18,141 bases of DNA from DAOPYE01 sp035352715 (GTDB lineage Bacteria > Acidobacteriota > Holophagae > Holophagales > Holophagaceae), in NCBI GenBank assembly GCA_035352715.1, contig DAOPYE010000051.1, forward strand, positions 1-18,141. Direction: 5' to 3'. The translations under genes and the position numbers were made by a program. A model generated the notes under the pieces. The model had not been told where the DNA came from, ran no database searches, and saw only the letters and a list, made by a program, of their open reading frames with translations. Positions 6,638 through 15,625 of this stretch are shown piece after piece; position 1 is the first letter of the stretch; each line of letters opens with the position of its first letter.

Positions 6638-6686
6638 TGGTGTCAGTCTAGCATCGGCCCCGTGGTGGCCTGTGGAAGAATGGGCC

Positions 6687-8528
6687 ATGGCCGAACATCG
6701 CGCTGGGACCGAAAACCGGATGGGACAGGACGCAGAAGAGAAGAAGGACGCGGGTTTCTTCCGCAGCGACCAGGTGGATGGTCAGCCCATGCGCCACACC
6801 CTGATGCTGCGCCTGCTCGCCTACCTGAAGCCCTACTGGATCCAGTTGGCAATCCTGCTCGCCTTGATGGCCGCCGGGGCCGCGCTGGAGGTGGCGCCTT
6901 CCGAGTTCACGCTGCGGCTCATCGATCACCACATCGCGACGGGCAGCTTGCGCGGGGCTGGGCCGCTGATCGGCGCGTTCCTCGGCTTTCTCGTTCTGGG
7001 TTTCATCGTGCAGTTGTTGCGCTTCGGGCTGCTGGGATGGGTGGGGCAGATGGCCATGCTGGATCTGCGCATCGAGCTTTTCGGCCACCTGATGGGCCGC
7101 AGCACGCATTTCTTCCATCGCAACCCCGTGGGACGGCTGATGACGCGCGTCATCAGCGATGTGCAGAACCTGAACGAGATGTTCTCGTCGGGCTTCGTGG
7201 CCATCGTGGGCGATGCCTTCTCGCTGCTGGCCATCGTCGTGTGGATGTTCAGCAAGCACGTGGGGCTTGCGGCGGTGGCGCTGGGCATCATGCCCTTCCT
7301 GCTCATCGCCACGGAGATCTTCCGGCGGCGCGCGGGTGAGGCCTATCGCGAGACCCAGGGCCGGTACGCGGCCATCCAGGCCTATCTGCAAGAGCAGCTC
7401 TCGGGCATGAGCCTGGTGCAGATGAACGCGCGGGAGGCCAGCAGCCGCGCGGGTTTTCTCGATCTGAACCGGCGCTATCTGGACGCCTTCCTGCGCACCA
7501 TCTTCGCCTACGCCGTGTTCTTCCCCGTGGTCGAATTCATCACCTCGGCCACGCTGGCGGCGCTCATCCTTTACGCCGGGATCAAGCTCCAATCCGGTGC
7601 CCTGACCCTGGGCTTGCTGCTGGCCTTTATCCAGCAATCGGGGCGGTTCTTCCGGCCCATCCGAGAACTGGCCGAACGCTACAGCGTCATGCAGACGGCC
7701 ATGGCCAGCAGCGAGCGAATCTTCCGCCTGCTCGATAACGACGAACAGATCCACGAATCGACAATTGCTGTCGAACCGACCTTCGAGCGTGAGATCCGCT
7801 TCGAGGATGTCTCTTTCGCGTATGACACAGGCGGCCGTACCGTGGTGCGCAGCCTGGATGGCTGCATCCCGCAAGGGCAGCGGATCGCAGTGGTGGGACA
7901 TACGGGCGCGGGCAAGAGCACGCTCATCAACCTGCTGATGCGCCTGTACGACGTGAGAGATGGGCGGATCACCCTGGACGGCGTGGATGTGCGCGAGCTG
8001 AAGATCAAGTCCCTCCGCGCGCTGTTCGGCCTGGTGCTTCAGGATGTGTTCATCTTCTCGGGCAGCCTGGAGGACAACATCCTGCTGGGCCGCGAGCGCG
8101 ATTTGGCGCGGCTCGCTTCAGTGCTGGAGCAAAGCCAGTTGCGCGTCCTGGTGGACCGGCTTCCCGAAGGTCTGGCCACCCAGGTAGGCGAGCGGGGACA
8201 GAAGCTCAGCGCGGGCGAACGTCAGCTGGTGGCCTTCGCCCGCATGCTGTACGCCGAGCCGCGCATCCTGCTGCTGGACGAAGCCACCTCGAACATCGAT
8301 AGCGAAACGGAATCCCTGATCCAGGGCGTGATCCAGCGCGTCAGCCACCGCCTGACGACGTTCACCATCGCGCACCGGTTGAGCACCATCAAGGATGCGG
8401 ATGAGATCTGGGTCATGGACCAGGGGCGCATCATCGAGCGGGGCGATCACGAATCCCTGATGCGCCAGGATGGGCACTACGCGCGGCTGGTGCGGCTCCA
8501 GTTCGAGGCGGAAGACGGCGCGGCCTGA
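6687..8528 (+). CDS. ABC exporter half-transporter (MsbA/multidrug type)
   Basis: 613 residues with a fused membrane domain and ATPase. Six hydrophobic helices occupy about residues 45-330. The nucleotide-binding domain has Walker A GHTGAGKST (404-412), Q-loop Q452, signature LSAGERQ (507-513), Walker B LLLDEATS with D531/E532, and switch H563. All key residues are present, so a homodimeric ATP-driven exporter of lipid or drug-like substrates is expected at the inner membrane; the substrate cannot be read from sequence. The ATG at 6687 is chosen over an in-frame GTG at 6672 because GGAAGA sits at the right distance. The next gene begins six bases after its stop, suggesting co-transcription. 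Confidence 0.93.
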   Translation: MAEHRAGTENRMGQDAEEKKDAGFFRSDQVDGQPMRHTLMLRLLAYLKPYWIQLAILLALMAAGAALEVAPSEFTLRLIDHHIATGSLRGAGPLIGAFLGFLVLGFIVQLLRFGLLGWVGQMAMLDLRIELFGHLMGRSTHFFHRNPVGRLMTRVISDVQNLNEMFSSGFVAIVGDAFSLLAIVVWMFSKHVGLAAVALGIMPFLLIATEIFRRRAGEAYRETQGRYAAIQAYLQEQLSGMSLVQMNAREASSRAGFLDLNRRYLDAFLRTIFAYAVFFPVVEFITSATLAALILYAGIKLQSGALTLGLLLAFIQQSGRFFRPIRELAERYSVMQTAMASSERIFRLLDNDEQIHESTIAVEPTFEREIRFEDVSFAYDTGGRTVVRSLDGCIPQGQRIAVVGHTGAGKSTLINLLMRLYDVRDGRITLDGVDVRELKIKSLRALFGLVLQDVFIFSGSLEDNILLGRERDLARLASVLEQSQLRVLVDRLPEGLATQVGERGQKLSAGERQLVAFARMLYAEPRILLLDEATSNIDSETESLIQGVIQRVSHRLTTFTIAHRLSTIKDADEIWVMDQGRIIERGDHESLMRQDGHYARLVRLQFEAEDGAA

Positions 8529-8534
8529 TCCATA

Positions 8535-9710
8535 ATGGAATCCCCCTTCGGAGTCGTCGTGCTGCAGCTTCCCCCCATCTATCCCATCACCGACGGCGCT
8601 CTGGACGTGTCGCTGGCGGCGCAAATCCAGAGATTGGGCGATGCGGGGTTCCCCCTGGTGCAGTTCCGCGGAAAGCCGCAGAACCCTCGCACCCAGTGGG
8701 AGGAACTGCGCGAGGCCCTGGCGGCCTCCCATGAGAACGCCGGATGGCCCTTGATCTGCGTGAACGATCGCTCGGATCTGGCCGTGCTCGCGGCCCGCGA
8801 GGGCTGGACCCTGTGGGGCCTGCACCTGGGCCAGGACGATCTGCCGCCCGCTGTGGCCAAAGAACTTCCGGGGCTTGCGGGGCTGCACTTCGGCACATCT
8901 ACGCATCTGGCCAAGGAATGGGAACAGCTAGATGCCGTCTGCGATCATGCGGGCGTGGGGCCTTTTCGCGCCACGGGCAGCAAGGGCGATCACCTTGCGC
9001 CCATCGGGCTTCTGGGGTTGCGCGCTGGGTGCCGCGCGCTGCGGTCCAAGGGCCTCGCGCCCATCGCCATCGGCGGACTGACCCTGGAGGATGCCAAGGC
9101 CTGTTTCGATGCCGGGGCCGAATCCCTGGCGATGATCCGCGAAGTGGCGCGGGCGCTGGATCCATCCGAGCTGCTTTGGCAGGCACAGTTGGACCGCTGG
9201 GCGGTGCGTCCGCCGTTGCGCAAAGGGCAGGGCGTGGCCCTCGTGGGCGGCAGCGGTTGCGGAAAATCCACCCTCGCGAAGGAGCTGGGCGTGCGCCTTG
9301 GCCTTCCCGTGAAGGATCTCGATGAGGTGATCGTCCAGCGCGCCGGCAAGCCCATCGCCCGGATCTTCGAGGAGGACGGCGAACCCGCTTTCCGCCGTCT
9401 GGAGGCGGATGTGACGGCTGAGGCCTTCCAGTCCCCGGCGGTGCTGGCCCTGGGCGGCGGCGCGTGGGAGAGCACCGCCATTCGCGCCGCGGCCAGGGAA
9501 AGCGAATACCCTGTGCTCTGGATCGCGGAGAACCCGGCCCGGGTGTGGGCCCGCATCGCCCATGATCCCGTGCGGCCCCTGGCGCAGGAACGCAGCGTTT
9601 TCATCGCCCGCTGGAGAAGTCGCACGGCCCGCTGGATGGAAGCCCCCATGGTGCTGCCCCTAGGGCGCAGCGCCTCCGAACTGGCCGAAGCGCTGGTGGC
9701 ATCGCTGTAG
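8535..9710 (+). CDS. Thiamine-phosphate synthase / shikimate kinase fusion
   Basis: 391 residues in two domains. The first 215 are ThiE-like: YPITDG, Q43-x-R45-x-K47, N77-D78, GLHLGQDDLP (D101/D102), TSTH (S122), GPFRATGSK (K150) and AIGGL. This is the substrate and Mg set of thiamine-phosphate synthase, which joins the thiazole and pyrimidine units of thiamine. Residues 230-391 are shikimate kinase-like: Walker A GGSGCGKST (238-246), D261/D263, GEPAFRRLE (R287), LGGGA (307-309) and R347 in the lid. Shikimate kinase phosphorylates shikimate on the way to chorismate. Both halves look catalytically intact. The two pathways are not directly linked, so the fusion is unusual. No stop or frame change occurs at the joint (about 216-230). 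It is probably in one transcript with the upstream exporter. Confidence 0.88.
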   Translation: MESPFGVVVLQLPPIYPITDGALDVSLAAQIQRLGDAGFPLVQFRGKPQNPRTQWEELREALAASHENAGWPLICVNDRSDLAVLAAREGWTLWGLHLGQDDLPPAVAKELPGLAGLHFGTSTHLAKEWEQLDAVCDHAGVGPFRATGSKGDHLAPIGLLGLRAGCRALRSKGLAPIAIGGLTLEDAKACFDAGAESLAMIREVARALDPSELLWQAQLDRWAVRPPLRKGQGVALVGGSGCGKSTLAKELGVRLGLPVKDLDEVIVQRAGKPIARIFEEDGEPAFRRLEADVTAEAFQSPAVLALGGGAWESTAIRAAARESEYPVLWIAENPARVWARIAHDPVRPLAQERSVFIARWRSRTARWMEAPMVLPLGRSASELAEALVASL

Positions 9711-9895
9711 CCGATCGCGCGACGGGGCGTGGCGAATCGCGGGCGTTTCGGTTCTGGGATGGAATCTTTCCTGGTGATGGCCATATCGCCATTGCGATTA
9801 AGTGCCTGTGATTTGTTTTTGCTTCGGCGTGACGTGAAACCGCTGGTCGTGTTTAAACTGGTAAATCTTCCTTCCCACGATTTAGTGCCCATTCC

Positions 9896-10636
9896 ATGGA
9901 CCTCATCCTCTCCGATATCCACGCGAATCTCCACGCCTTGAGGGTGGTGTTGCGTTATGCCCGCAGGCGGGCCATCGACCGTTTCGTGCTATTGGGCGAT
10001 CTGGTTGGATACGGCGCGCAGCCGAATCAGGTGCTGGACAAGGTCCAGGAACTGAAGCCCCGCTTCATGGTCCGCGGCAACCACGATCGCGCCTGCGCGT
10101 TCAGCGACGCCGATGACTGCTTCAGCCTGCCCGCCCGGATGGCGGCCGGTTGGACGCGGGAGCGGCTTTCTCGCGAACACCTGCGGCTGCTTCAGGATAT
10201 GCCCGTGGGCGTCAATGCCGTGGGAACGGATTACCAGATCGCGCATGGCAGTCCGCAGGATGAGGACGCCTACCTGCTGCACCCGCGAGACGCGCTTCAG
10301 GCTTTTGACGACTTCCCTGGCCAGCTCTGCTTCTTTGGGCACACGCATCTGCCTGGCGCTTACATCTTGGATGAGCGCGCGCACCTGCTTTCGTGGGTGG
10401 TGATGCAGCCTGGGACTTGGTTCCACCTGGAAGAGGGCTGCCGTTATCTGGTGAATCCCGGATCGGTGGGTCAACCCAGGGATCGGGATCCCCGTCTATC
10501 GTTCATGACCTGTGATTTCAAACGCCGACGACTGAAGCTTCATCGCATGGATTACGACCATGAAGGCGCTGCGCGCGCCATCCTCGCCGCCGGGCTCCAC
10601 CGGAACCTTGCAGAGCGTCTGCACCACGGAATGTGA
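9896..10636 (+). CDS. Calcineurin-like metallophosphoesterase (YfcE/MJ0936 type)
   Basis: 246 residues with the complete two-metal signature: SDIHAN (D7, H9), GDLVGYG (D35), RGNHD (N62, H63), AHGS (H117) and FGHTH (H149, H151), followed by the NPGSVGQPRD segment typical of this subfamily. These enzymes hydrolyse phosphodiesters such as cyclic nucleotides in the cytoplasm; the substrate here is unknown. No strong ribosome site precedes the ATG at 9896. The 185-base gap upstream (9711-9895) probably contains its promoter, but I cannot place one. The next gene starts 12 bases after its stop, so the two are likely co-transcribed. Confidence 0.92.
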   Translation: MDLILSDIHANLHALRVVLRYARRRAIDRFVLLGDLVGYGAQPNQVLDKVQELKPRFMVRGNHDRACAFSDADDCFSLPARMAAGWTRERLSREHLRLLQDMPVGVNAVGTDYQIAHGSPQDEDAYLLHPRDALQAFDDFPGQLCFFGHTHLPGAYILDERAHLLSWVVMQPGTWFHLEEGCRYLVNPGSVGQPRDRDPRLSFMTCDFKRRRLKLHRMDYDHEGAARAILAAGLHRNLAERLHHGM

Positions 10637-10647
10637 GGAGATCCCAG

Positions 10648-11358
10648 ATGACCTCGCCCTGTCACTTGATTCGAAGCCAGATTGAAGACGTCCTCAACCG
10701 CGCCAAGTCGCTGCGCGCTCCCGCCAGCCTGCGGCCCGTGGGAAGCCCTCGCCTGATGGGGGATCTTGAAATCTGCGGCCTGGAGACGGGTGCGACCATT
10801 CATCTCGCTGGCGCCAAGCGCCGGGATCAGGTTCCGCCCGTGGGCACGGATGTCACCCTGTCGGTCCTGGTGGGCGACGAGGTGATCACCGGCCCGACGG
10901 TGATCCTGGATCCGATCATCTCCACCGAGGGCGACACGCTGTTTCCGCCGATCCTGCGCGTGGCCTGGCTGGAGCGGGCCGTTGAATCCCACCGGCGCCG
11001 GGATGTCCGCGTGGCGACGCTGGATCTGCCGCCCCTGCAGGGAACCATGATCCATGAGGGGCTGGTCTACGGCGTGAGCATGCTGAATCTGACCGAGACG
11101 GGTCTTGGTGTTGGGTATGTGGAAGGCCCGATCCCACTCTCGCACGCGCAGGTGAGGCTCGAGGTGGTCCTGCCCGGGGGGGTTCCCATCACCGCCACGG
11201 CCGAAGTCCGCCACGCCGAGCGCCTGGATCACGATCCCATGCCGATCCGCATCGGGCTGGTGTTCCTGGATCTCTCCGACGACGCCAAGGAGGCCCTGAG
11301 CCGCTTCGTGCAGGCCCGCCGCACGGATCGCTCGGTGGAGCTGCGCAAGCACTACTAG
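10648..11358 (+). CDS. PilZ-domain protein, probable c-di-GMP receptor
   Basis: 236 residues. The C-terminal half holds the PilZ signature: RRRDVR with R117-x-x-x-R121, then NLTETG (147-152) in place of the common (D/N)xSxxG, and the closing strand IRIGLVFLDLSDDAKEALSRF (about 200-220). The N-terminal 100 residues form a beta-rich region comparable to the YcgR N-domain. Proteins of this kind bind cyclic di-GMP and alter motility, polysaccharide export or transcription; the partner is unknown. The ATG at 10648 is preferred because GAGGAG lies seven bases before it; an upstream in-frame GTG at 10633 overlaps the previous stop. Placed between a phosphoesterase and a deacetylase in one likely operon. 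Confidence 0.8.
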   Translation: MTSPCHLIRSQIEDVLNRAKSLRAPASLRPVGSPRLMGDLEICGLETGATIHLAGAKRRDQVPPVGTDVTLSVLVGDEVITGPTVILDPIISTEGDTLFPPILRVAWLERAVESHRRRDVRVATLDLPPLQGTMIHEGLVYGVSMLNLTETGLGVGYVEGPIPLSHAQVRLEVVLPGGVPITATAEVRHAERLDHDPMPIRIGLVFLDLSDDAKEALSRFVQARRTDRSVELRKHY

Positions 11359-11378
11359 CGCGTTTGGTTGGAGATGGC

Positions 11379-12293
11379 ATGAAGACGATTTCCCTGCGGG
11401 TGGACGTGGACACCCTGGAAGGCTCCATCAAGGGCATTCCGACGCTTCTGAAGCTGCTGGATGCCCATGGCATGAAAGCCAGCTTCTATTTCTGCTTCGG
11501 GCCAGACAATTCGGGGAAAGCCATCCGGCGCATCTTCCGCAAGGGCTTCCTGGCCAAGATGGGGCGCACCAACGGCGCGAAGCTCTACGGCTTCAAGACC
11601 ATGATGTATGGCGTACTGCTGCCTGCGCCCATCATCTGGAAGCGGGCCGCCGAGCAGATGCGCGCCGCCAGGGACGCCGGCCACGAAGTTGCCATCCATG
11701 GCTGGGACCATGTGCAGTACCACGACCTGTTGGACCGCAAAAGTCGACAGTGGCTGTCCCATTGGTTCGAGTCCGCTCACGAGGCGTTCCAGACCGTTTT
11801 TGGGGAGAAGGCGAGAGGCGCCGTGAGCCCGGCCTGGCGCTGCAACGACACCACGCTGGAGTTGCAGGAAGCCTACGGACTGGACTACGCCGGGGACTGC
11901 CGCGGCTTCGATCCCTTCTACCCGATCGTGAAGGGGCGCGCGCTGAAGACGCTGCAGATCCCCACCACGCTGCCGACCATGGACGAACTTCTGGGGCTGG
12001 ATGGTCGCAGCGCCCAGGATGTCAACGAATTGCTGTTCAGCCTGCTGCGCGAGGATGCGCTGAATGTCTACGCCCTGCACACCGAGGTCGAGGGCGGCGC
12101 GCTGAAGGATCCTTTCGACGCCTTTCTGCACGGGCTGAAGGCACGCGATGTGCGCGTGCGGACCCACGCGGATTGGCTACCCGAGCTGAAAGCCGCCGGT
12201 CCCCAGGCCCGCGAGATCACGCGCCGCGAGATTCTCGGGCGTGCCGGCTGGGTTGCCTTCGGCGCGGGACCTGAGACGCCCTGGAGCGTGTAG
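11379..12293 (+). CDS. arnD: ArnD-like polysaccharide deacetylase family protein
   Basis: 304 residues. The start RVDVDTLEG (D9/D11), ASFYFCFGPDNSGKAIRRIF, AKLYGF, the metal-binding HGWDH (H107, H111), the SPAWRCND segment, DCRG and QIPTTLPTMDE follow the order seen in ArnD, which removes the formyl group from undecaprenyl-phosphate-4-formamido-arabinose during lipid A modification (polymyxin resistance). Length is close to the usual 300. ATG at 11379 follows GGAGA, 20 bases after the PilZ gene stop. No other arn genes are in the window, so it may act on a related undecaprenyl-linked or envelope sugar here; the exact substrate is inference. The gene ends before a strong terminator palindrome. 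Confidence 0.8.
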   Translation: MKTISLRVDVDTLEGSIKGIPTLLKLLDAHGMKASFYFCFGPDNSGKAIRRIFRKGFLAKMGRTNGAKLYGFKTMMYGVLLPAPIIWKRAAEQMRAARDAGHEVAIHGWDHVQYHDLLDRKSRQWLSHWFESAHEAFQTVFGEKARGAVSPAWRCNDTTLELQEAYGLDYAGDCRGFDPFYPIVKGRALKTLQIPTTLPTMDELLGLDGRSAQDVNELLFSLLREDALNVYALHTEVEGGALKDPFDAFLHGLKARDVRVRTHADWLPELKAAGPQAREITRREILGRAGWVAFGAGPETPWSV

Positions 12294-12357
12294 CGCCCGA
12301 ACCCTGCATCCTCTGGACATCGACTGTCGAAGCTTGATGCCAAGCCTGAGGCCAACA

Positions 12358-12393
12358 ACAAGAAGGGCGGCCCCGCGGGGCCGCCCTTCTTGT
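12358..12393. terminator. Bidirectional intrinsic terminator (36-bp perfect palindrome)
   Basis: A perfect inverted repeat centred on CCCCGCGGGG with arms beginning ACAAGAAGGGCGG. It lies between the convergent deacetylase and SecDF genes and offers a GC-rich stem with A-rich and T-rich edges on both strands, so it can end both transcripts. Confidence 0.9.
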
Positions 12394-12407
12394 GTCCAGA
12401 AACCGGA

Positions 12408-15251
12408 TCAGGCGTGCTTCTGCTTCAGATTGTCCTTATGGCCGAACCACTTCTCCCAGTAGACGACGACGGGGCTCGCGATGTAGATCGAGGAATACGT
12501 TCCCGTGATGACGCCCATGAAGATGGGGAAGGCCAGATCGCGCAGGGCAGGGCCGCCGAAGGCGAAGAGGCAGAAGGCCACGAACAGTACGGACAGCGAA
12601 GTCAGGATCGTGCGGCTCAGGGTCTGGTTGACCGAATCATTCACCAGCTGCGTGATGGTGGCCCGCCGGTATTCAGGCTTGTGGCTGTTCTCGCGGATGC
12701 GGTCGAACACCACGATCGTATCCGACATCGAGTACCCGATCAGGATCAGGAAGCTGGCGACGACGGGCACGCTGAATTCGAAGCGGAAGAGCACGAAAAA
12801 TCCCAGCGCCAACAACACGTCGTGGATCAGGGCCACGATGCCGCCGATGGCGAAGCTCAGGGTGAATCGCAATAGCACGTAGACCAGGATCGCGCCCAGG
12901 GCCCAGAACACGGCCTGAAGCGTCTTCCAGGTCCACTCGCCGGAGATGCTGGGCGAGAAACTCTCGTTCTTCAGGATGGACAGATTGCCCAGGCGGTATT
13001 CCTTCTGCACCAGATCGCGTAGCTGGGCCGGCAGATCGTTGGGCAGCTGGTCAAAGCTGGTGATGATGCCCAGCTTTTCTCGGGTGGCCGAGATCTTGGA
13101 CACCAGGGGCTGGTAGGCCAAGCGCAGGACGGCCTCGTCGCCCTGGACCCCCAGGGGATTCTGCTTGATCCACTGATCTGTCAGGCGGCCCACATCCTCG
13201 GTGTTCAGATCCGGGCGGGCATCCTTGCTGGCGCTGGCGTCCAGGCCGCGCAGGATGTCGTGGATCTGCTTGATCTGCTTGGAGGAATCCTTCTCGTCCT
13301 GGCCCGCCTGATTCTTGGCGGCCTTGATCTTGATGGAGTAGTCCGTGAAGCCGCCCTTGCCTTCGTAGGCGACGACCGCGGCATTGGGGAAGCCGCCACG
13401 GGCCAGCGCTGCGCGGACCTGATCCTGGTGGATGTCGCCCTTGAAGCGCACCTGCATATCGATGCCGCCGATGAACTGCATGCCCAGCTTTACGTGGCTG
13501 CGGCTGCCCTTCCAGGGCTGGGCCGACAGGATGCAGGCCACGATGATGCCCCAGGAGATGCCCAGTGCCCAACCCTTCCAGCGCAGGAAGTCGAACTTGG
13601 AACCTTCAAAGAAGGAGTGGGTGCCCAAGGACAGCGTGGTGGTGCCGGGGTGGCGTTCCAGAATCCAGTCGTAGATGAAGTGGCTGATGTAGATGCTGGT
13701 GAACAGCGAGGCCACGACGCCCACCGTCAGGGTCACGGCGAATCCCTTCACGGGCCCCGTGCCGAAGATGAACAGCAGAAGGGCGGAGAAGAGCTGAGTC
13801 ACGTGGCTATCCACGATGGTCCAGAACACCTTGTCGAAGCCCGCCTGGATGGCCCCTGGCACGCTCTTGCCCGCGCGCAGCTCCTCCTTGATTCGCTCGT
13901 AGATCAGGATGTTGGCGTCCACAGCCATGCCGATGGTGAGCGCGAAGCCCGCGATGCCTGGCAGCGTGATGACGGCATTGAAACTGCCCATCAGCCCTAG
14001 CATCACGATCATGTTCACCGTAAGCGCCACGACGGCGTTCATGCCGGACCAGTGGTAGAAGATCAGCATGAAGCCAACCACCACGAAGAAGCCGATCATG
14101 GCTGCGAGCACGCCCGATTTGATGGAGTCCGCGCCCAGGCTGGGGCCGATGGAGCGTTCTTCCAGGAACTTCATGGAGGCGCGCATGGCGCCGCTCTTGA
14201 GCTTCAAGGCGAAGTCTTCGGCGCTCTCCTTGGTGAAGTCGCCCGTGATGCGGACGCTGCCGCCGGGGATCTTCTCGCGGCAGCTCAGGACGCTGACGAC
14301 CTTGCGATCCAGCGCGATGGCGATGAGACGGCCTTCTTCGGCTGCGATGCCGGAGAGGTTGTAGAAGTCATCAGAGCCCTTGCGGTTCAGGGTGTAGTGG
14401 ATCTCGTTGCGATCCGTGTTGGGATCCACGGTGCCATTGGCGCCCGTGATATCGCCACCATCCACGTAGACCTTGTTCTCCACCAAGTGCCAGCATTTGA
14501 TCTTCTCTTCGATCTTCTGGCCCTTGTAGACGGTCTCGCCGGCCTTGCGCATATCCCGTTCGCCCACGAGCTCGGGCAGCAGTTCTGTGCCCGGAGGCAA
14601 CTGGCCACCCATGGCGGCAATGGCGGCCTCGCGGGAGGGGAATCCACCGTAACCCGATGGATCCTGCTTGGCGATCAAGCGCTGCTCCAGGCGACCGGGC
14701 GTGGAGAGCAGGTTCTTGATGCGCTCACGTTCCGCCTCGCCGACGCCGGGCAGCTCGACCACGATGCGGTTGCCCTCGGCACCGGTGGGCGTGATCTCGG
14801 GTTCGGCCACGCCGAACTGATTGATGCGGTTCTCGATGATTTGAAGGGCGCGCTTGTTGGCGTCATCCTTCAGACTCTTCTGGTGCGAGGCGGTTTGCGT
14901 GAGGTGGAAGACCTGGCCGTCATAGCTAGAGTTGTAGCCGTTGATCGTCTCCAGAACCTTGTCCACGCGGGCCTTCTGGTCCGACGCGAGGCCGTCGATC
15001 TTCAGTGCCGCGCCGTCGATCGAGACGACGCCCGTGTTGAGCTGCTTTTCCTTCAGCTTGTCCTGGATACGGTCGCGGGTATCCCGGAGATCCGCTTCCA
15101 GAGCTTCCTGGCTTTGCACTTCCAACTCGAAATGCACGCCGCCTTGGAGATCCAAACCCAGTCGGATTTTGGAGGTGGGGACAAAGAAATACGCGCACGC
15201 GCCGCAGATCAGCACGGTCACGATCAAACGCCAAAAACTCCGCTTGCTCAC
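12408..15251 (-). CDS. secDF: SecD-SecF fusion, protein translocase accessory subunit
   Basis: 947 residues joining SecD and SecF. The SecD part begins with one membrane helix, then the D1 motif GLDLQGG (32-38) and a large periplasmic region. It has helices 2-6 with GMAVDANILIYERIKEELRAG (about 440-460), the conserved proton-relay region. The SecF part starts near residue 550, with IGGIDMQVRF (about 594) and SMSDTIVVFDRIREN (about 835). SecDF uses the proton gradient to pull proteins across the membrane after SecA/SecYEG. The SecF periplasmic loop (about 605-750) carries extra charged, glutamine-rich sequence. Start is GTG with GGAG eight bases upstream. It follows yajC by 68 bases in the tgt-yajC-secDF order common in bacteria. 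Confidence 0.95.
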   Translation of the reverse strand: MSKRSFWRLIVTVLICGACAYFFVPTSKIRLGLDLQGGVHFELEVQSQEALEADLRDTRDRIQDKLKEKQLNTGVVSIDGAALKIDGLASDQKARVDKVLETINGYNSSYDGQVFHLTQTASHQKSLKDDANKRALQIIENRINQFGVAEPEITPTGAEGNRIVVELPGVGEAERERIKNLLSTPGRLEQRLIAKQDPSGYGGFPSREAAIAAMGGQLPPGTELLPELVGERDMRKAGETVYKGQKIEEKIKCWHLVENKVYVDGGDITGANGTVDPNTDRNEIHYTLNRKGSDDFYNLSGIAAEEGRLIAIALDRKVVSVLSCREKIPGGSVRITGDFTKESAEDFALKLKSGAMRASMKFLEERSIGPSLGADSIKSGVLAAMIGFFVVVGFMLIFYHWSGMNAVVALTVNMIVMLGLMGSFNAVITLPGIAGFALTIGMAVDANILIYERIKEELRAGKSVPGAIQAGFDKVFWTIVDSHVTQLFSALLLFIFGTGPVKGFAVTLTVGVVASLFTSIYISHFIYDWILERHPGTTTLSLGTHSFFEGSKFDFLRWKGWALGISWGIIVACILSAQPWKGSRSHVKLGMQFIGGIDMQVRFKGDIHQDQVRAALARGGFPNAAVVAYEGKGGFTDYSIKIKAAKNQAGQDEKDSSKQIKQIHDILRGLDASASKDARPDLNTEDVGRLTDQWIKQNPLGVQGDEAVLRLAYQPLVSKISATREKLGIITSFDQLPNDLPAQLRDLVQKEYRLGNLSILKNESFSPSISGEWTWKTLQAVFWALGAILVYVLLRFTLSFAIGGIVALIHDVLLALGFFVLFRFEFSVPVVASFLILIGYSMSDTIVVFDRIRENSHKPEYRRATITQLVNDSVNQTLSRTILTSLSVLFVAFCLFAFGGPALRDLAFPIFMGVITGTYSSIYIASPVVVYWEKWFGHKDNLKQKHA

Positions 15252-15319
15252 TCGATGCTCCGGTGAAGGAAGAGCGGGGATGGATCCCCGCCCTTGTCAC
15301 GAAAAATAAGAATGGCGGA

Positions 15320-15625
15320 CTAGTTCTGCTCGGGGGTCGATTCAGCGGCCAGCGCCACGACGGCGTTGCGGCGAGCCTTGACGATGTTGTTGCCGAGCTT
15401 CAGGTAGATGTTCTTGTCTTCCACGCGATCGATGGTGGCGTAGAAGCCCGAGGACAGCATCACCTCGTCACCGGCCTTGAGCTTGGAGAGGCGGGCTTCC
15501 ATCTCTTTGCGAGCCTTGCTCTGGGGCCGGATCATCAGGAAATAGAAGAGCACGGCCATGGCGCCCATCATGACGAAGGTGGGCCAAACGGGCTGCTGTC
15601 CGGGCTGAAGGATTGCCAAGTTCAT
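15320..15625 (-). CDS. yajC: YajC, preprotein translocase subunit
   Basis: 101 residues with one membrane helix (about 15-33; FVMMGAMAVLFYFLMIRPQ) followed by the family motif RPQSKARKEMEARLSKLKAGDEVMLSSGFYATI. YajC associates with SecDF in the inner membrane. The start overlaps the stop of tgt as ATGA, and its ribosome site GAGGAG lies inside the last codons of tgt, indicating translational coupling. Confidence 0.96.
   Translation of the reverse strand: MNLAILQPGQQPVWPTFVMMGAMAVLFYFLMIRPQSKARKEMEARLSKLKAGDEVMLSSGFYATIDRVEDKNIYLKLGNNIVKARRNAVVALAAESTPEQN

Noticed and set aside
6389..6688. Integrase N-terminal extension through the tRNA
   Set aside because: The extension overlaps the tRNA and has low-complexity composition; MPLSDL with a good ribosome site is the typical start.
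6648..7901. 417-codon minus-strand frame inside the ABC transporter
   Set aside because: His/Gln-rich antisense shadow of a clear ABC exporter in high-GC DNA.
12390..15266. Plus-strand frames opposite secDF (for example 14052-15266)
   Set aside because: They mirror the codons of SecDF and show no recognisable domains.
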